Assembly (NCBI RefSeq): GCF_003464165.1
Contig: NZ_QSEK01000002.1
Location: 62,001 to 126,000 of the forward strand
Reading direction: 5' to 3'
DNA from: Eubacterium sp. AM49-13BH
Lineage (GTDB): Bacteria; Bacillota; Clostridia; Lachnospirales; Lachnospiraceae
DNA: 64,000 bases
Shown here: piece by piece, positions 37,807-46,467 of the stretch
Layout: each line of letters opens with the position of its first letter
How positions within the stretch are numbered: the stretch's first letter is position 1
Position numbers and translations under genes: made by a program
The notes under the pieces: generated by a model
The model's database searches: none
What the model saw: only the letters and a program-made list of their open reading frames with translations
What the model was told of the DNA's origin: nothing

Positions 37807-39000
37807 ATGAAAGTTCAGTTAGATATGTATCAGACGCTTGCTATTGCGGTACTTGTACTGCTTCTGGGAAGTTTTTTACGAAAGAAAATAAGATTTCTTG
37901 AAAGATTCTGTATACCGGCTCCAGTTGTTGGAGGTCTGTTATTTGCTATATTTACATGTGTGTGTTATGTAACACATATATTAGAGTTCTCATTTGATGA
38001 TACACTTAAAGAAGTATGCATGGTATTTTTCTTTACATCTGTTGGATTTCAGGCAAATCTTAAGGTACTTAAGAAGGGTGGAAAATCAATGGTCATATTT
38101 TTAGGATTAGTCATTGTTCTTATATTCATACAGAACTGTGTTGCAGTTGGTTTATCAAAGCTGCTTGGACTTGATTCACTTATTGGCATGTGTACAGGTT
38201 CTATTCCTATGGTTGGTGGACATGGTACAGCAGGTGCATTTGGACCGGTCCTTGAAGATTTCAATGTTCAGGGTGCAACAACAATATGTACTGCTGCTGC
38301 TACATTTGGACTTATATTCGGAAGTCTGGTCGGTGGTCCGTTAGGCAAGAGACTGATTGAGAAGAAAGATCTCTTATCTACAGCTATTCCTGAGGATGAC
38401 AGCCTTCTTGTTGAAGATGAGAAGAAGCATGAGAGACATTCAAGAATGTATGCCTCAGCGGTATTCCAGCTTATTCTTGCTATTGGTTTAGGAACAATCT
38501 TTTCATGGGCACTTACCAAGACGGGTCTTACTTTCCCTATATATATAGGTGCTATGATTGCAGCTGCTCTTATGCGTAATATTGCAGAATATGCAGGACA
38601 TGGGAAGCTTATTATTCATATGGGTGAAATCAATGACCTTGGTGGTATCTGCTTATCGTTGTTCCTGGGTATGGCGATGATTACACTTAAGTTGTGGCAG
38701 CTTGCTTCACTTGCTCTTCCACTTGTTATTCTTCTTGGAGCACAGGTCATTGTTATTGTTTTATTTACTTATTTTGTTGTATTCAATGTTATGGGAAGAG
38801 ATTACGATTCAGCAGTACTTGTTGCAGGAACATGTGGATTCGGTATGGGAGCTACTCCTAACGCTATGGCTAACATGCAGGCTGTATGTGACAAATACGT
38901 TCCATCGGTTAAGGCTTATCTTCTTATACCACTTATAGGAAGTCTTTTTGCTGATTTTCTTAACAGTCTTGTTATTACATTCTTTATTAATATATTATAA
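37807..39000 (+). CDS. gltS: Sodium/glutamate symporter GltS
   Basis: Na+-coupled L-glutamate importer of the ESS family, 397 aa with about 10-12 helices. Family features include IPAPVVGGLLFA near residue 38, GSIPMVGGHGTAGAFGP at about residue 135 and ATPNAMANMQAV near the C-terminus, the two symmetric pore loops. It sits in an alr-TAXI-gltS cluster with a small ORF behind. Confidence 0.93.
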   Translation: MKVQLDMYQTLAIAVLVLLLGSFLRKKIRFLERFCIPAPVVGGLLFAIFTCVCYVTHILEFSFDDTLKEVCMVFFFTSVGFQANLKVLKKGGKSMVIFLGLVIVLIFIQNCVAVGLSKLLGLDSLIGMCTGSIPMVGGHGTAGAFGPVLEDFNVQGATTICTAAATFGLIFGSLVGGPLGKRLIEKKDLLSTAIPEDDSLLVEDEKKHERHSRMYASAVFQLILAIGLGTIFSWALTKTGLTFPIYIGAMIAAALMRNIAEYAGHGKLIIHMGEINDLGGICLSLFLGMAMITLKLWQLASLALPLVILLGAQVIVIVLFTYFVVFNVMGRDYDSAVLVAGTCGFGMGATPNAMANMQAVCDKYVPSVKAYLLIPLIGSLFADFLNSLVITFFINIL

Positions 39001-39020
39001 ATATCGGGGGAGGAAAAGTT

Positions 39021-39245
39021 ATGTTTAATATATTTAAAAAAGTTAAGAATGAAGGTAACATCCGAAGCAAGATTATAATCTGTCATATGATAATCTTGCT
39101 ATTCCAGAGATACATAAGGGGGGATTCCGATGATGAAGATGTTGATATATCTTCTGATATGATTACAGATGATAACAGTAATAAGACACATGTGACATAT
39201 GATAGTGTTGCTGTTCCAGAAGTACATTTTAAGAAAAAGAAATAA
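39021..39245 (+). CDS. Small protein of unknown function
   Basis: Unrecognised 74-aa ORF with a very strong ribosome site (GGGGGAGG, 7-8 nt from ATG), 20 nt after gltS. Basic N-terminus, one short hydrophobic stretch (SKIIICHMIILLF, about residues 17-29), then an acidic segment GDSDDEDVDISSD and a lysine-rich end. It could be a transporter accessory peptide. Coding is supported by the ribosome site and position, not by homology. Confidence 0.55.
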   Translation: MFNIFKKVKNEGNIRSKIIICHMIILLFQRYIRGDSDDEDVDISSDMITDDNSNKTHVTYDSVAVPEVHFKKKK

Positions 39246-39277
39246 CTTAACTAATTGAAAATCTGATTAATATAATT

Positions 39278-39314
39278 CAAAAGGGGACTGATGATTGATA
39301 TCAGCCCCCTTTTG
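39278..39314. terminator. Bidirectional terminator between convergent genes
   Basis: CAAAAGGGG pairs with CCCCTTTTG, and CTGAT with ATCAG inside it. It separates the gltS operon (+) from metY (-). Confidence 0.87.
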
Positions 39315-39355
39315 TGATGTAAATATATTATACTGGAAAGGATATATATGGCAAA

Positions 39356-40666
39356 TTACTGTAAAGTCTTAAATGCTTCATCAAGATCTTCAATGATATC
39401 ATCAATATTCTCTGTACCAATTGAAAGTCTGATTGTGTTAGGCTTGATTCCCTGATCAAGAAGCTCAGCCTCGTTGCACTCTGAATGAGTTGTGCTTGCC
39501 GGGTGGATTGCCAATGATTTAACATCGGCAACATTAGCAAGAAGTGAGAATAACTCAAGGTTATCAATAAACTTCTGTGCTTGGGCAGCGCCGCCCTTGA
39601 TTTCAAATGTAAAGATTGAACCACCACCGTTAGGGAAGTACTTCTTATAAAGAGCCTGTTGTTCTTCGTTAGTAGAGATTGAAGGATGGTTTACCTTCTC
39701 AACTAATGGCTGATTCTTTAAATACTGAACGACCTTTAATGCGTTCTCTACATGTCTCTCAACTCTGAGTGATAATGTTTCAAGTCCCTGAAGGAAGATG
39801 AATGAATGAACTGGTGAAATTGTAGCTCCTGTATCACGAAGAAGGATAGCTCTGATATATGTAACGAATGCAGCAGGTGCTGTATCCTTTGCAAAGCTAA
39901 CACCGTGGTATGATACATTTGGCTCAACAAGCCATGGGAACTTATCAGCAGCCCCTTCCCAGTCAAATTTACCACTATCAACGATTACACCGCCAAGTGT
40001 TGTACCATGTCCACCGATGAATTTAGTAGCTGAATGGATAACGATATCTGCACCGTATTCAATAGGTCTTACAAGGTAAGGCGTTGCAAATGTGTTATCA
40101 ACAACAAGTGGAATGTTGTGTGAATGTGCAATCTTAGCAATTCTTTCAATATCAACAACTTCTGAATTAGGATTTCCAAGTGTTTCAATCTGAACAGCCT
40201 TAGTATTAGGCTTAATAGCTGCTTCAATAGCGTCATAATCAAAAGGATCTACGAATGTAGCTTCAATTCCGTAATCTGGAAGTGTATGTGCAAGAAGATT
40301 ATATGTTCCACCGTAGATATTCTTAGCTGCTACGATGTGGTCTCCTGCATGAGCAAGTGCCTGAAAAGCATAAGCTAAAGCTGCTGCACCAGAACCAACA
40401 GCAAGTGCTGCTACACCACCTTCAAGTGCTGCGATTCTTTTTTCAAATACATCCTCTGTTGGATTAGTAAGACGTCCGTAGATGTTACCTGCATCCTTAA
40501 GACCAAATCTGTCAGCAGCATGCTGGCTGTTATGGAATACATATGATGAAGTAAGGTAAATAGGTACTGCTCTAGCATCTGTTACCGGATCAGGCTGTTC
40601 CTGTCCTACATGAAGCTGTAATGTTTCAAACTTTAAATTTCTTTCTGAGTAAGATTTCTTTGCCAT
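39356..40666 (-). CDS. metY: O-acetylhomoserine sulfhydrylase (Cys/Met PLP family)
   Basis: PLP enzyme making homocysteine from O-acetylhomoserine and sulfide, 436 aa. FETLQLHVGQEQPDPVTDAR at the N-terminus and SSYVFHNSQHAADRF are typical of the OAH sulfhydrylase branch; the PLP lysine is in HSATKFIGGHGTTLGG. Single gene with its own promoter and a dyad over the -35 box. Sulfur-responsive control is likely. Confidence 0.94.
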   Translation of the reverse strand: MAKKSYSERNLKFETLQLHVGQEQPDPVTDARAVPIYLTSSYVFHNSQHAADRFGLKDAGNIYGRLTNPTEDVFEKRIAALEGGVAALAVGSGAAALAYAFQALAHAGDHIVAAKNIYGGTYNLLAHTLPDYGIEATFVDPFDYDAIEAAIKPNTKAVQIETLGNPNSEVVDIERIAKIAHSHNIPLVVDNTFATPYLVRPIEYGADIVIHSATKFIGGHGTTLGGVIVDSGKFDWEGAADKFPWLVEPNVSYHGVSFAKDTAPAAFVTYIRAILLRDTGATISPVHSFIFLQGLETLSLRVERHVENALKVVQYLKNQPLVEKVNHPSISTNEEQQALYKKYFPNGGGSIFTFEIKGGAAQAQKFIDNLELFSLLANVADVKSLAIHPASTTHSECNEAELLDQGIKPNTIRLSIGTENIDDIIEDLDEAFKTLQ

Positions 40667-40727
40667 AATTAATTACCATCCTTTTTAATTTATTTCAAAA
40701 ATGTATTGCTTTCTTGATGTTGATGAT

Positions 40728-40760
40728 AATATAAACCCTTATCCCTACTATGTCAATAGG
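40728..40760 (-). promoter_or_regulatory. metY promoter with overlapping dyad
   Basis: Minus-strand TTGACA (40751-40756), 17 nt, TATATT (40728-40733). The -35 box lies in an imperfect dyad, ACCTATTGACATAGTAGGG. Its arms resemble the ACCTACTA/TAGTAGGT arms of the repeat array at 40874-41158, suggesting the same regulator, perhaps Rrf2-like (CymR/IscR type; inference). Confidence 0.72.
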
Positions 40761-40873
40761 TATATATGATTTTTTTGAAATTATTTTTTAATGCGTGTCG
40801 GTTGTGCTTTGGGATGTGTATTGGAATTGATTGTTAATACTTATTGGGGAGGTGTATTGTATGAATCTTGCCA

Positions 40874-41158
40874 GAAACCTACTAAAGTCTGATTAGACAA
40901 TAAAATAGTGGGTTTTTATTGCATGAATTAATCTTTGATTATTGGCAGAAACCTACTAGAATGGATGTTAATACATATTTCGTAGGTTATTTTGATGAAA
41001 AAGTGTTGCAAATGTGTTGATAAAACAGCTTGGATAGCGAAAAAGACCTACTAAGATATATAAATAAATTGTATGAGTAGGTCTTTATGCTACCCGACAG
41101 GAACAACAGCTGTAATAAAGACCTACCAAATTAAGAATTTATAGTTGGTTAGTAGGTA
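40874..41158. repeat. Array of four inverted repeats with ACCTACTA arms
   Basis: Four hairpins in 285 nt of the 566-nt metY upstream gap. (1) AAACCTACTA 40875-40884 with TAGTGGGTTT 40906-40915. (2) AACCTAC about 40949 with GTAGGTT to 40988. (3) AAAGACCTACT 41042-41052 with AGTAGGTCTTT 41076-41086, 11 perfect bp. (4) ACCTACC 41121-41127 with GTAGGT 41152-41157. The first two are preceded by GCCAG/GGCAG-AAACCTACTA. Arms are conserved; loops differ in sequence but are similar in size (21-33 nt). No ORF lies in the gap. Confidence 0.75.
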
Positions 41159-41232
41159 TTCCAAATTATTAATGCTAACTAAGTTGTTATCCATTATCCT
41201 TGAAGTTTACCTAGGCAGTTTATCTGCGTAGT

Positions 41233-42426
41233 TTATCCACGCAGCCTCGCAACAGCAGCTTTCAATGCATCTATTGCATAGTCAGCATCTTCCCTGGTTA
41301 AATCCTTATCTATGCTTAATCTTAAAGCTCCTTTAGCTTCATCGCTGTTTCGTCCGATAGCAAGAAGTACATGTGAAGGGTCTATTGAGCCTGCAGCACA
41401 TGCTGAACCACTGGATGCACATATGCCGTTCATGTCAAGCATAATAAGTAAAGAATCACCCGAAACATCTTTAAAGCAGAAATGCATATTAGACGGAAGA
41501 CGTTTAAGGCTGCCCGCGGGCGAACAACAACATGCCGAAACAGCATTAGCATCAATACAAGGTCCATCAAAAGTAACGTCAGGAATCTCACCAAGAATTC
41601 TGTCAACAATATAATTACGCATATTAATAATTGTATGTGTATCTTTATCAAGTGTACCTAAGGCAAGCTTTACAGCCTGACCCATGCCGACAATGCCTGG
41701 AACATTGCTTGTTCCAGCGCGTCTTGCACGCTCTTGTGCCCCGCCATGGATGAAAGGCTCTAACTTAGCGGTATTCTTCATGTACATGAAACCGACGCCT
41801 TTAGGACCATGGAACTTGTGTCCGCTTGCACTTAACAGGTCAATATTCATCTCTGTGACATTAATTGGGACATGACACATAGCCTGAACTGCATCAGTGT
41901 GAAAAAGAATGCCATGCTTATGTGCAATCTCACCTATTTCACAGACAGGTTCAATTGTTCCGATTTCATTGTTGGCAAACATAACACTTATAAGAATTGT
42001 TTTGTCAGTGATTGCATTCTCGACATCTTCTAATGAAACAAATCCCTCACTGTCAACATCAAGGTAAGTTACCTCGAATCCATTCTTTTCAAGATATGCA
42101 CATGTATTAAGAATTGCATGATGCTCTATCTTAGTTGTTATTATGTGGTTTCCTTTATCTCTAAGGCCGAATGCAGCAGACTTTAAAGCCCAGTTATCAG
42201 ACTCGCTTCCACCGCCTGTAAAATATATTTCATTGCTTTTTGCAGCTCCAATACTGTCAGCTATAATTTCCCTTGCATCTTCAATAGCCATCTTGCTTTT
42301 CTGGGCAAAATTATATACAGAAGAAGGATTGCCGTAATATTCAGTAAAGAATGGAAGCATTGCAGACACAACCTCTGGTGCGGTTGATGTAGTTGCTGCG
42401 TTATCCATATATATAAGTTTTTCCAT
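41233..42426 (-). CDS. Cysteine desulfurase (NifS/IscS family)
   Basis: PLP enzyme releasing sulfur from cysteine for tRNA thiolation or Fe-S assembly, 397 aa. Features: MDNAATTSTAPEVVSAM at the start, PLP lysine in SASGHKFHGPKGVGFMY, and the active-site Cys loop SSGSACAAGSIDPSHVLLA. Directly precedes, in transcription order follows, mnmA (18-nt gap), so it probably supplies persulfide to MnmA for 2-thiouridine. The array of inverted repeats lies just after its stop. Confidence 0.94.
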   Translation of the reverse strand: MEKLIYMDNAATTSTAPEVVSAMLPFFTEYYGNPSSVYNFAQKSKMAIEDAREIIADSIGAAKSNEIYFTGGGSESDNWALKSAAFGLRDKGNHIITTKIEHHAILNTCAYLEKNGFEVTYLDVDSEGFVSLEDVENAITDKTILISVMFANNEIGTIEPVCEIGEIAHKHGILFHTDAVQAMCHVPINVTEMNIDLLSASGHKFHGPKGVGFMYMKNTAKLEPFIHGGAQERARRAGTSNVPGIVGMGQAVKLALGTLDKDTHTIINMRNYIVDRILGEIPDVTFDGPCIDANAVSACCCSPAGSLKRLPSNMHFCFKDVSGDSLLIMLDMNGICASSGSACAAGSIDPSHVLLAIGRNSDEAKGALRLSIDKDLTREDADYAIDALKAAVARLRG

Positions 42427-42443
42427 AATATTGTCCTTATTAA

Positions 42444-43511
42444 TTAAATAATAGTTCCGCCGCCAAGTACATTGTCCCCATCATATAATACAAGCGCCTG
42501 ACCTGGTGTTACGGCACGAACAGGCTCGTCAAATGTACACTCAAGAGTATTTTCATCAAACATTCTTATAGTACACATAGCACCCTCATGGCTGTAACGG
42601 ATTTTACCTTTGGCACGCATTTCACCTTCAAGTGAAGGTATCGACATGAAATTAAGGTTGTTAGCGTAAAGCTTAGGTGAGAACACATCTGAATTATCAC
42701 CGATTACAACCTCGTTGGTTTCAGGGCGTATAGCAACAACAAATGCCGGCTTTCCAAGAGCAAGTCCAAGACCTTTTCTCTGACCAACTGTGTAGTGTAT
42801 GATACCCTGATGTCTTCCAATTACATTGCCATTGACGTCAATGAAATTACCGGGAACAGAAGTATAGCCTGTTTCACGTGTTATAAAGCTTGCATAGTCA
42901 TTATCAGGAATAAAGCATATTTCCATACTGTCAGGCTTCTTGGCAACAGTGATACCAATCTTAGATGCAATTTCACGGACCTGATCCTTAGTATAATCAC
43001 CAATAGGAAGAAGTGTGTGTGATAACTGTTCTTGTGTAAGATTATAAAGGGCGTAGGTCTGGTCTTTCCTGGCAGTTACTGAATTGCATATAGTGTATCT
43101 GCCATTAGGAAGCTGGTGGATTCTTGCATAGTGTCCTGTTGCAATGTAATCTGCTCCTATTTCAAGACTTCTCTTAAGAAGAGATTCCCACTTTACATAA
43201 CGGTTGCAGGCGATACATGGATTAGGTGTACGGCCTTTTTTATATTCGTCAACAAAATAGTCGATTACATTACATTTGAACTCATTCTTAAAATTCATTA
43301 CATAATATGGGATGTCAAGCTGACCTGCAACACGCCTTGCATCATCAACAGCACTGATACCGCAACAGCCGTTCTCAGCGGCTTCTATTGCATCGTCCTG
43401 CCATATCTGCATAGTCACACCTATTACATCATAGCCCTGTTCCTTTAATAGATAAGCGGCAACAGAGGAATCAACGCCCCCTGACATGCCGACAACAACT
43501 TTTTTCTTCAT
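42444..43511 (-). CDS. mnmA: tRNA-specific 2-thiouridylase MnmA
   Basis: Thiolates U34 of tRNA-Glu/Gln/Lys, 355 aa. PP-loop VGMSGGVDSSVAAYLLKEQG, catalytic Cys in NPCIACNRYVKW, second Cys in EICFIPDND, and YTVGQRKGLGLALG. Operon with the cysteine desulfurase, its sulfur donor. Confidence 0.96.
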   Translation of the reverse strand: MKKKVVVGMSGGVDSSVAAYLLKEQGYDVIGVTMQIWQDDAIEAAENGCCGISAVDDARRVAGQLDIPYYVMNFKNEFKCNVIDYFVDEYKKGRTPNPCIACNRYVKWESLLKRSLEIGADYIATGHYARIHQLPNGRYTICNSVTARKDQTYALYNLTQEQLSHTLLPIGDYTKDQVREIASKIGITVAKKPDSMEICFIPDNDYASFITRETGYTSVPGNFIDVNGNVIGRHQGIIHYTVGQRKGLGLALGKPAFVVAIRPETNEVVIGDNSDVFSPKLYANNLNFMSIPSLEGEMRAKGKIRYSHEGAMCTIRMFDENTLECTFDEPVRAVTPGQALVLYDGDNVLGGGTII

Positions 43512-43520
43512 TACTAATCC

Positions 43521-44783
43521 TCAATCATTTCTTATATCTCTTATTTCGTCTGCAAGTGCGCAGATTTCGTTCCAATGCTTCTTAGAATCCTCATCATATA
43601 CAGCACATATCTTAAATCCACCCTGCCTTGCAGATTCAATGCCGTGAAGAACATCTTCATATACCCATGTATCTTCCGGTTTAAAATGCATTTTTTCAGC
43701 GATAAGCTTGTAGCTTTCTGGATTCTTTTTATTATACGGAATGTCATATACTGTAAAAATGTTGTTAAAACAGTCAGCTATTCCAAGACGGTTAAGTGCA
43801 GCGTCAACGCAGCCTCTGTCAGAGCTTGTAAATATGCACATGCAAGAACCGGCTTCATGCTCACGTCTGATTAATTCAAGCATTCCGTCTTTAGCCGGAA
43901 TATCTGTGCTGTAGTGTCTTGTCATAATATCCACAGCAGTCTGTCGCATAGTTGCTGCATCAGTGTTTATGCCTAATTCATCACGGAAATAAGCAGAACA
44001 TTCATCAAGGTCCATTACATAAGTACGCTCGTCAAAGTCATCAGGTAACTTATCAACATACTGCATGGCGTATTCCTTGGAAACATTTCTCCAGTAAGGC
44101 ATAGAATCAAGAATAGTTCCGTCCATGTCAAATATGAAATCCCTGTGATAATTAAATACACGGCCAGTCTTTAAGTAAAGCTCTTTCGTAGCAAGTCCAG
44201 GATCATCAGCGGCAAATATAGCTGAAACAACAGCAATCCCGTCAACACCAGTGCCTGCAAGCTCACCGCAGTTGTCGTAATCAATACCGCCGATTGCAAC
44301 GACAGGGATATTAACTGAACCTGCAACCTCAATCAGTCGCTCACGAGGCATGTATACAGCATCCTTTTTGGTACTTGAGCCAAATACAGCACCGGTTCCG
44401 ATATAATCTGCACCAAGACTTTCAGCTTCTTTCGCTTGTTCTACTGTCTTGGCGGTCATGCCGATAATCTTATTATCTCCAAGAATACTTCTTGCAGTCA
44501 TATAGTCAGTGTCACTCTGTCCGATATGTACTCCGTCAGCGTCAGCTTCAAGTGCCGCCTGCACATCATCATCAATAACGAATGGAATACCATATTTTCG
44601 TGTAATTGGCTTAATTGCTTTTGCTTTTGCAACAATTTCATCATGTGATGCATTTTTTTCTCTTAATTGTAAAAATGTAGCTCCATTTTTTAATACATTT
44701 TCAACAACATTAATGAGACTGGCTCCGTTAAGCCAGCTTGTATCTGTGATTGCGTATAGACGCAGCTGTTCTTTCCTAATCAT
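43521..44783 (-). CDS. thiE: Thiamine-phosphate synthase fused to a HAD phosphatase
   Basis: Bifunctional 420-aa protein. Residues 1-200 are ThiE (LRLYAITDTSWL, FLQLREKN, GVHIGQSD, GTGAVFGSSTKKD, VAIGGIDYDN), which couples HMP-PP with thiazole phosphate. Residues about 213-420 are a HAD hydrolase (FIFDMDGTILDSMPYW, FTSSDRG, KKNPES, WVYEDVLHGIESA). The HAD part could dephosphorylate thiamine phosphate or a pathway intermediate; this is inference. The ATG at 44783 follows AGGAG; upstream codons belong to a 26-residue extension without support. No other thi gene is nearby. Confidence 0.9.
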   Translation of the reverse strand: MIRKEQLRLYAITDTSWLNGASLINVVENVLKNGATFLQLREKNASHDEIVAKAKAIKPITRKYGIPFVIDDDVQAALEADADGVHIGQSDTDYMTARSILGDNKIIGMTAKTVEQAKEAESLGADYIGTGAVFGSSTKKDAVYMPRERLIEVAGSVNIPVVAIGGIDYDNCGELAGTGVDGIAVVSAIFAADDPGLATKELYLKTGRVFNYHRDFIFDMDGTILDSMPYWRNVSKEYAMQYVDKLPDDFDERTYVMDLDECSAYFRDELGINTDAATMRQTAVDIMTRHYSTDIPAKDGMLELIRREHEAGSCMCIFTSSDRGCVDAALNRLGIADCFNNIFTVYDIPYNKKNPESYKLIAEKMHFKPEDTWVYEDVLHGIESARQGGFKICAVYDEDSKKHWNEICALADEIRDIRND

Positions 44784-44894
44784 AATTAATTCTCCTGAAT
44801 CAGATTCAATATGTATAATAACACATCTGCCTGTACCTTTGGCATACATTTTTTGACACATTTTAAAAAATTCTATAAAATATTCTGAAAATGT

Positions 44895-44922
44895 TGTAAC
44901 GAAAATCCATTTCGTGCGTCTA
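44895..44922 (+). promoter_or_regulatory. ECF-type autoregulatory promoter
   Basis: TGTAAC (44895-44900), 16 nt, CGTCTA (44917-44922), the shape of extracytoplasmic-function sigma promoters. It lies just ahead of the ECF sigma gene. Confidence 0.7.
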
Positions 44923-44953
44923 ACCTATGTAAGACGGAAGGAGGTGACCAGTT

Positions 44954-45424
44954 CTGAATTACGAGAAATTGTACAATTCCTATTATATGCAGGTGTATTC
45001 TTATGTGTTTACTATAGTAAAGAATCAAGCTCTTGCTGAAGAAATCACACAAAATACTTTTTACAAAGCTATGACTGCCAAACGCCCGTATGAGGGCAAG
45101 GCGGGTGAGCTCACATGGCTTTGCAGTATTGCTAAGAATCTCGCAATTGATGAATGCAGGAAAAATAAGAAGTTTTCTGAGCTTGATGATACTTTACCGC
45201 AGCAGACGGCTGATCTGGCGGATAAAGTTTCGGATACAGATTCTGCTTTGCAGATTCATATGGTTCTTCATGAACTACCGGAGCCGTATAAAGAAGTATT
45301 TCAGTTGAGAGTTTTCGGAGAACTCACATTTGCACAGATTGGAATGGTATTTGGAAAAACTGAGAACTGGGCCAGAGTAACTTATCATAGGGCCAGACTG
45401 AAAATAAAAGAAAGGATTGATTAG
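44954..45424 (+). CDS. ECF-family RNA polymerase sigma factor
   Basis: Sigma factor of about 156 aa. Region 2 is YYMQVYSYVFTIVKNQALAEEITQNTF and region 4 is LPEPYKEVFQLRVFGELTFAQIGMVFGKTENWARV. The start is uncertain: no ATG is in frame upstream. CTG 44954 lies 9 nt after AAGGAGG and gives LNYEKLYNSYY, the usual ECF beginning; TTG 44969 is the alternative. Its anti-sigma gene follows after 2 nt. It probably drives its own promoter. Confidence 0.88.
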   Translation: MNYEKLYNSYYMQVYSYVFTIVKNQALAEEITQNTFYKAMTAKRPYEGKAGELTWLCSIAKNLAIDECRKNKKFSELDDTLPQQTADLADKVSDTDSALQIHMVLHELPEPYKEVFQLRVFGELTFAQIGMVFGKTENWARVTYHRARLKIKERID

Positions 45425-45426
45425 AT

Positions 45427-46410
45427 ATGAGTAATAAAGAATGTGATATCGTGCAGGATTTACTGCCACTTTATTATGACAATGCATGCAGCGAAGAGAG
45501 TCGCAGATTTGTTGAAAAGCATCTGCCAGGATGTAATGACTGCCAGAAAATGTATAATGAATTAAAAGAAAATAACGTTGATGAAGTACTTGCAAAGGAA
45601 TCGAAGGGAATACTCGAAAGACATGCAAAAATAGAGCGTAATGCAGCATACAAGGCAGGAGTTGTGATTGCCGCAATACTTCTACTGCCAATTGTCATTA
45701 CATTTATAGTGCAGCTTGGTACCGGCATGGGATTAAGCGTATTCTCGGTTGTTACTGCTTCTATGCTGCTTGTCGCAGCACTTACGGTAGTTCCGCTTAT
45801 GTCCACTAATAATCGTCTGTTAAAATGTATTCTTGCAGGAGTTACTTCGCTGATGCTTATACTGTTCTTCGTTGACCGTATGAATGGTGGAGGAAACTTC
45901 CTGTTATGGGCTATACCTACAGTATTTGGTATATCAATAGTATTGTTCCCGATAGTGATATGTCTGATTAAACTTCCACCGGTACTTAGTGATAAGAAGG
46001 CACTTATAACAATGACATGGGATACTTTGTGGCTGTTTCTTACAATGTTTATAGTGTATTATCATTCTGGGATGGCAGGAATCAGGGAAGGATATACTGT
46101 TGCCATTGTACTTATGACTGGCGTGTGGGCAGTATTCCTTGTAATCAGATATCTTCCGGTTCATGGACTGATGAGAGCCGGAATAAGTACGATAATTTCT
46201 GTAATATGGGTTGCTTTTGCTAATGATTTTCTTAAGTTTATTCTTTATAAAGATAAGGCAATTGCTATAAGTAATATGAACCTGTCTGACTGGAGCACAG
46301 ATCTTAGTATTAATGGAAACGTATTATTCATTATTTTATTATCTGGCTGTATAATCGGTGTCGTACTTATAGGTATTGGTGTGTTGCTTATGAGAAAGAA
46401 AAATGTTTAG
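45427..46410 (+). CDS. Membrane anti-sigma factor with zinc-finger (zf-HC2) domain
   Basis: Protein of 327 aa. The N-terminal ZAS domain is CDIVQDLLPLYYDNACSEES followed by the H-x3-C-x2-C site in KHLPGCNDCQ (about residues 37-46), which binds the sigma factor. About eight hydrophobic helices follow (residues about 78 to the end), many more than the usual single helix, so the membrane part may itself sense envelope or membrane stress. It directly follows its sigma gene. Confidence 0.85.
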   Translation: MSNKECDIVQDLLPLYYDNACSEESRRFVEKHLPGCNDCQKMYNELKENNVDEVLAKESKGILERHAKIERNAAYKAGVVIAAILLLPIVITFIVQLGTGMGLSVFSVVTASMLLVAALTVVPLMSTNNRLLKCILAGVTSLMLILFFVDRMNGGGNFLLWAIPTVFGISIVLFPIVICLIKLPPVLSDKKALITMTWDTLWLFLTMFIVYYHSGMAGIREGYTVAIVLMTGVWAVFLVIRYLPVHGLMRAGISTIISVIWVAFANDFLKFILYKDKAIAISNMNLSDWSTDLSINGNVLFIILLSGCIIGVVLIGIGVLLMRKKNV

Positions 46411-46424
46411 AAGATGAAAAAATT

Positions 46425-46467
46425 AAAATCCATGCACAAAGTTATAATTGCTTTGTGCATGGATTTT
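46425..46467. terminator. Bidirectional terminator between convergent genes
   Basis: AAAATCCATGCACAAAG (46425-46441) pairs with CTTTGTGCATGGATTTT (46451-46467), 17 perfect bp. It overlaps the last codons of the MATE gene. Confidence 0.88.

Noticed and set aside
40874-41158. Possible CRISPR array
   Set aside because: Repeats are inverted arms of hairpins rather than direct repeats with uniform spacers, and no cas genes are present.
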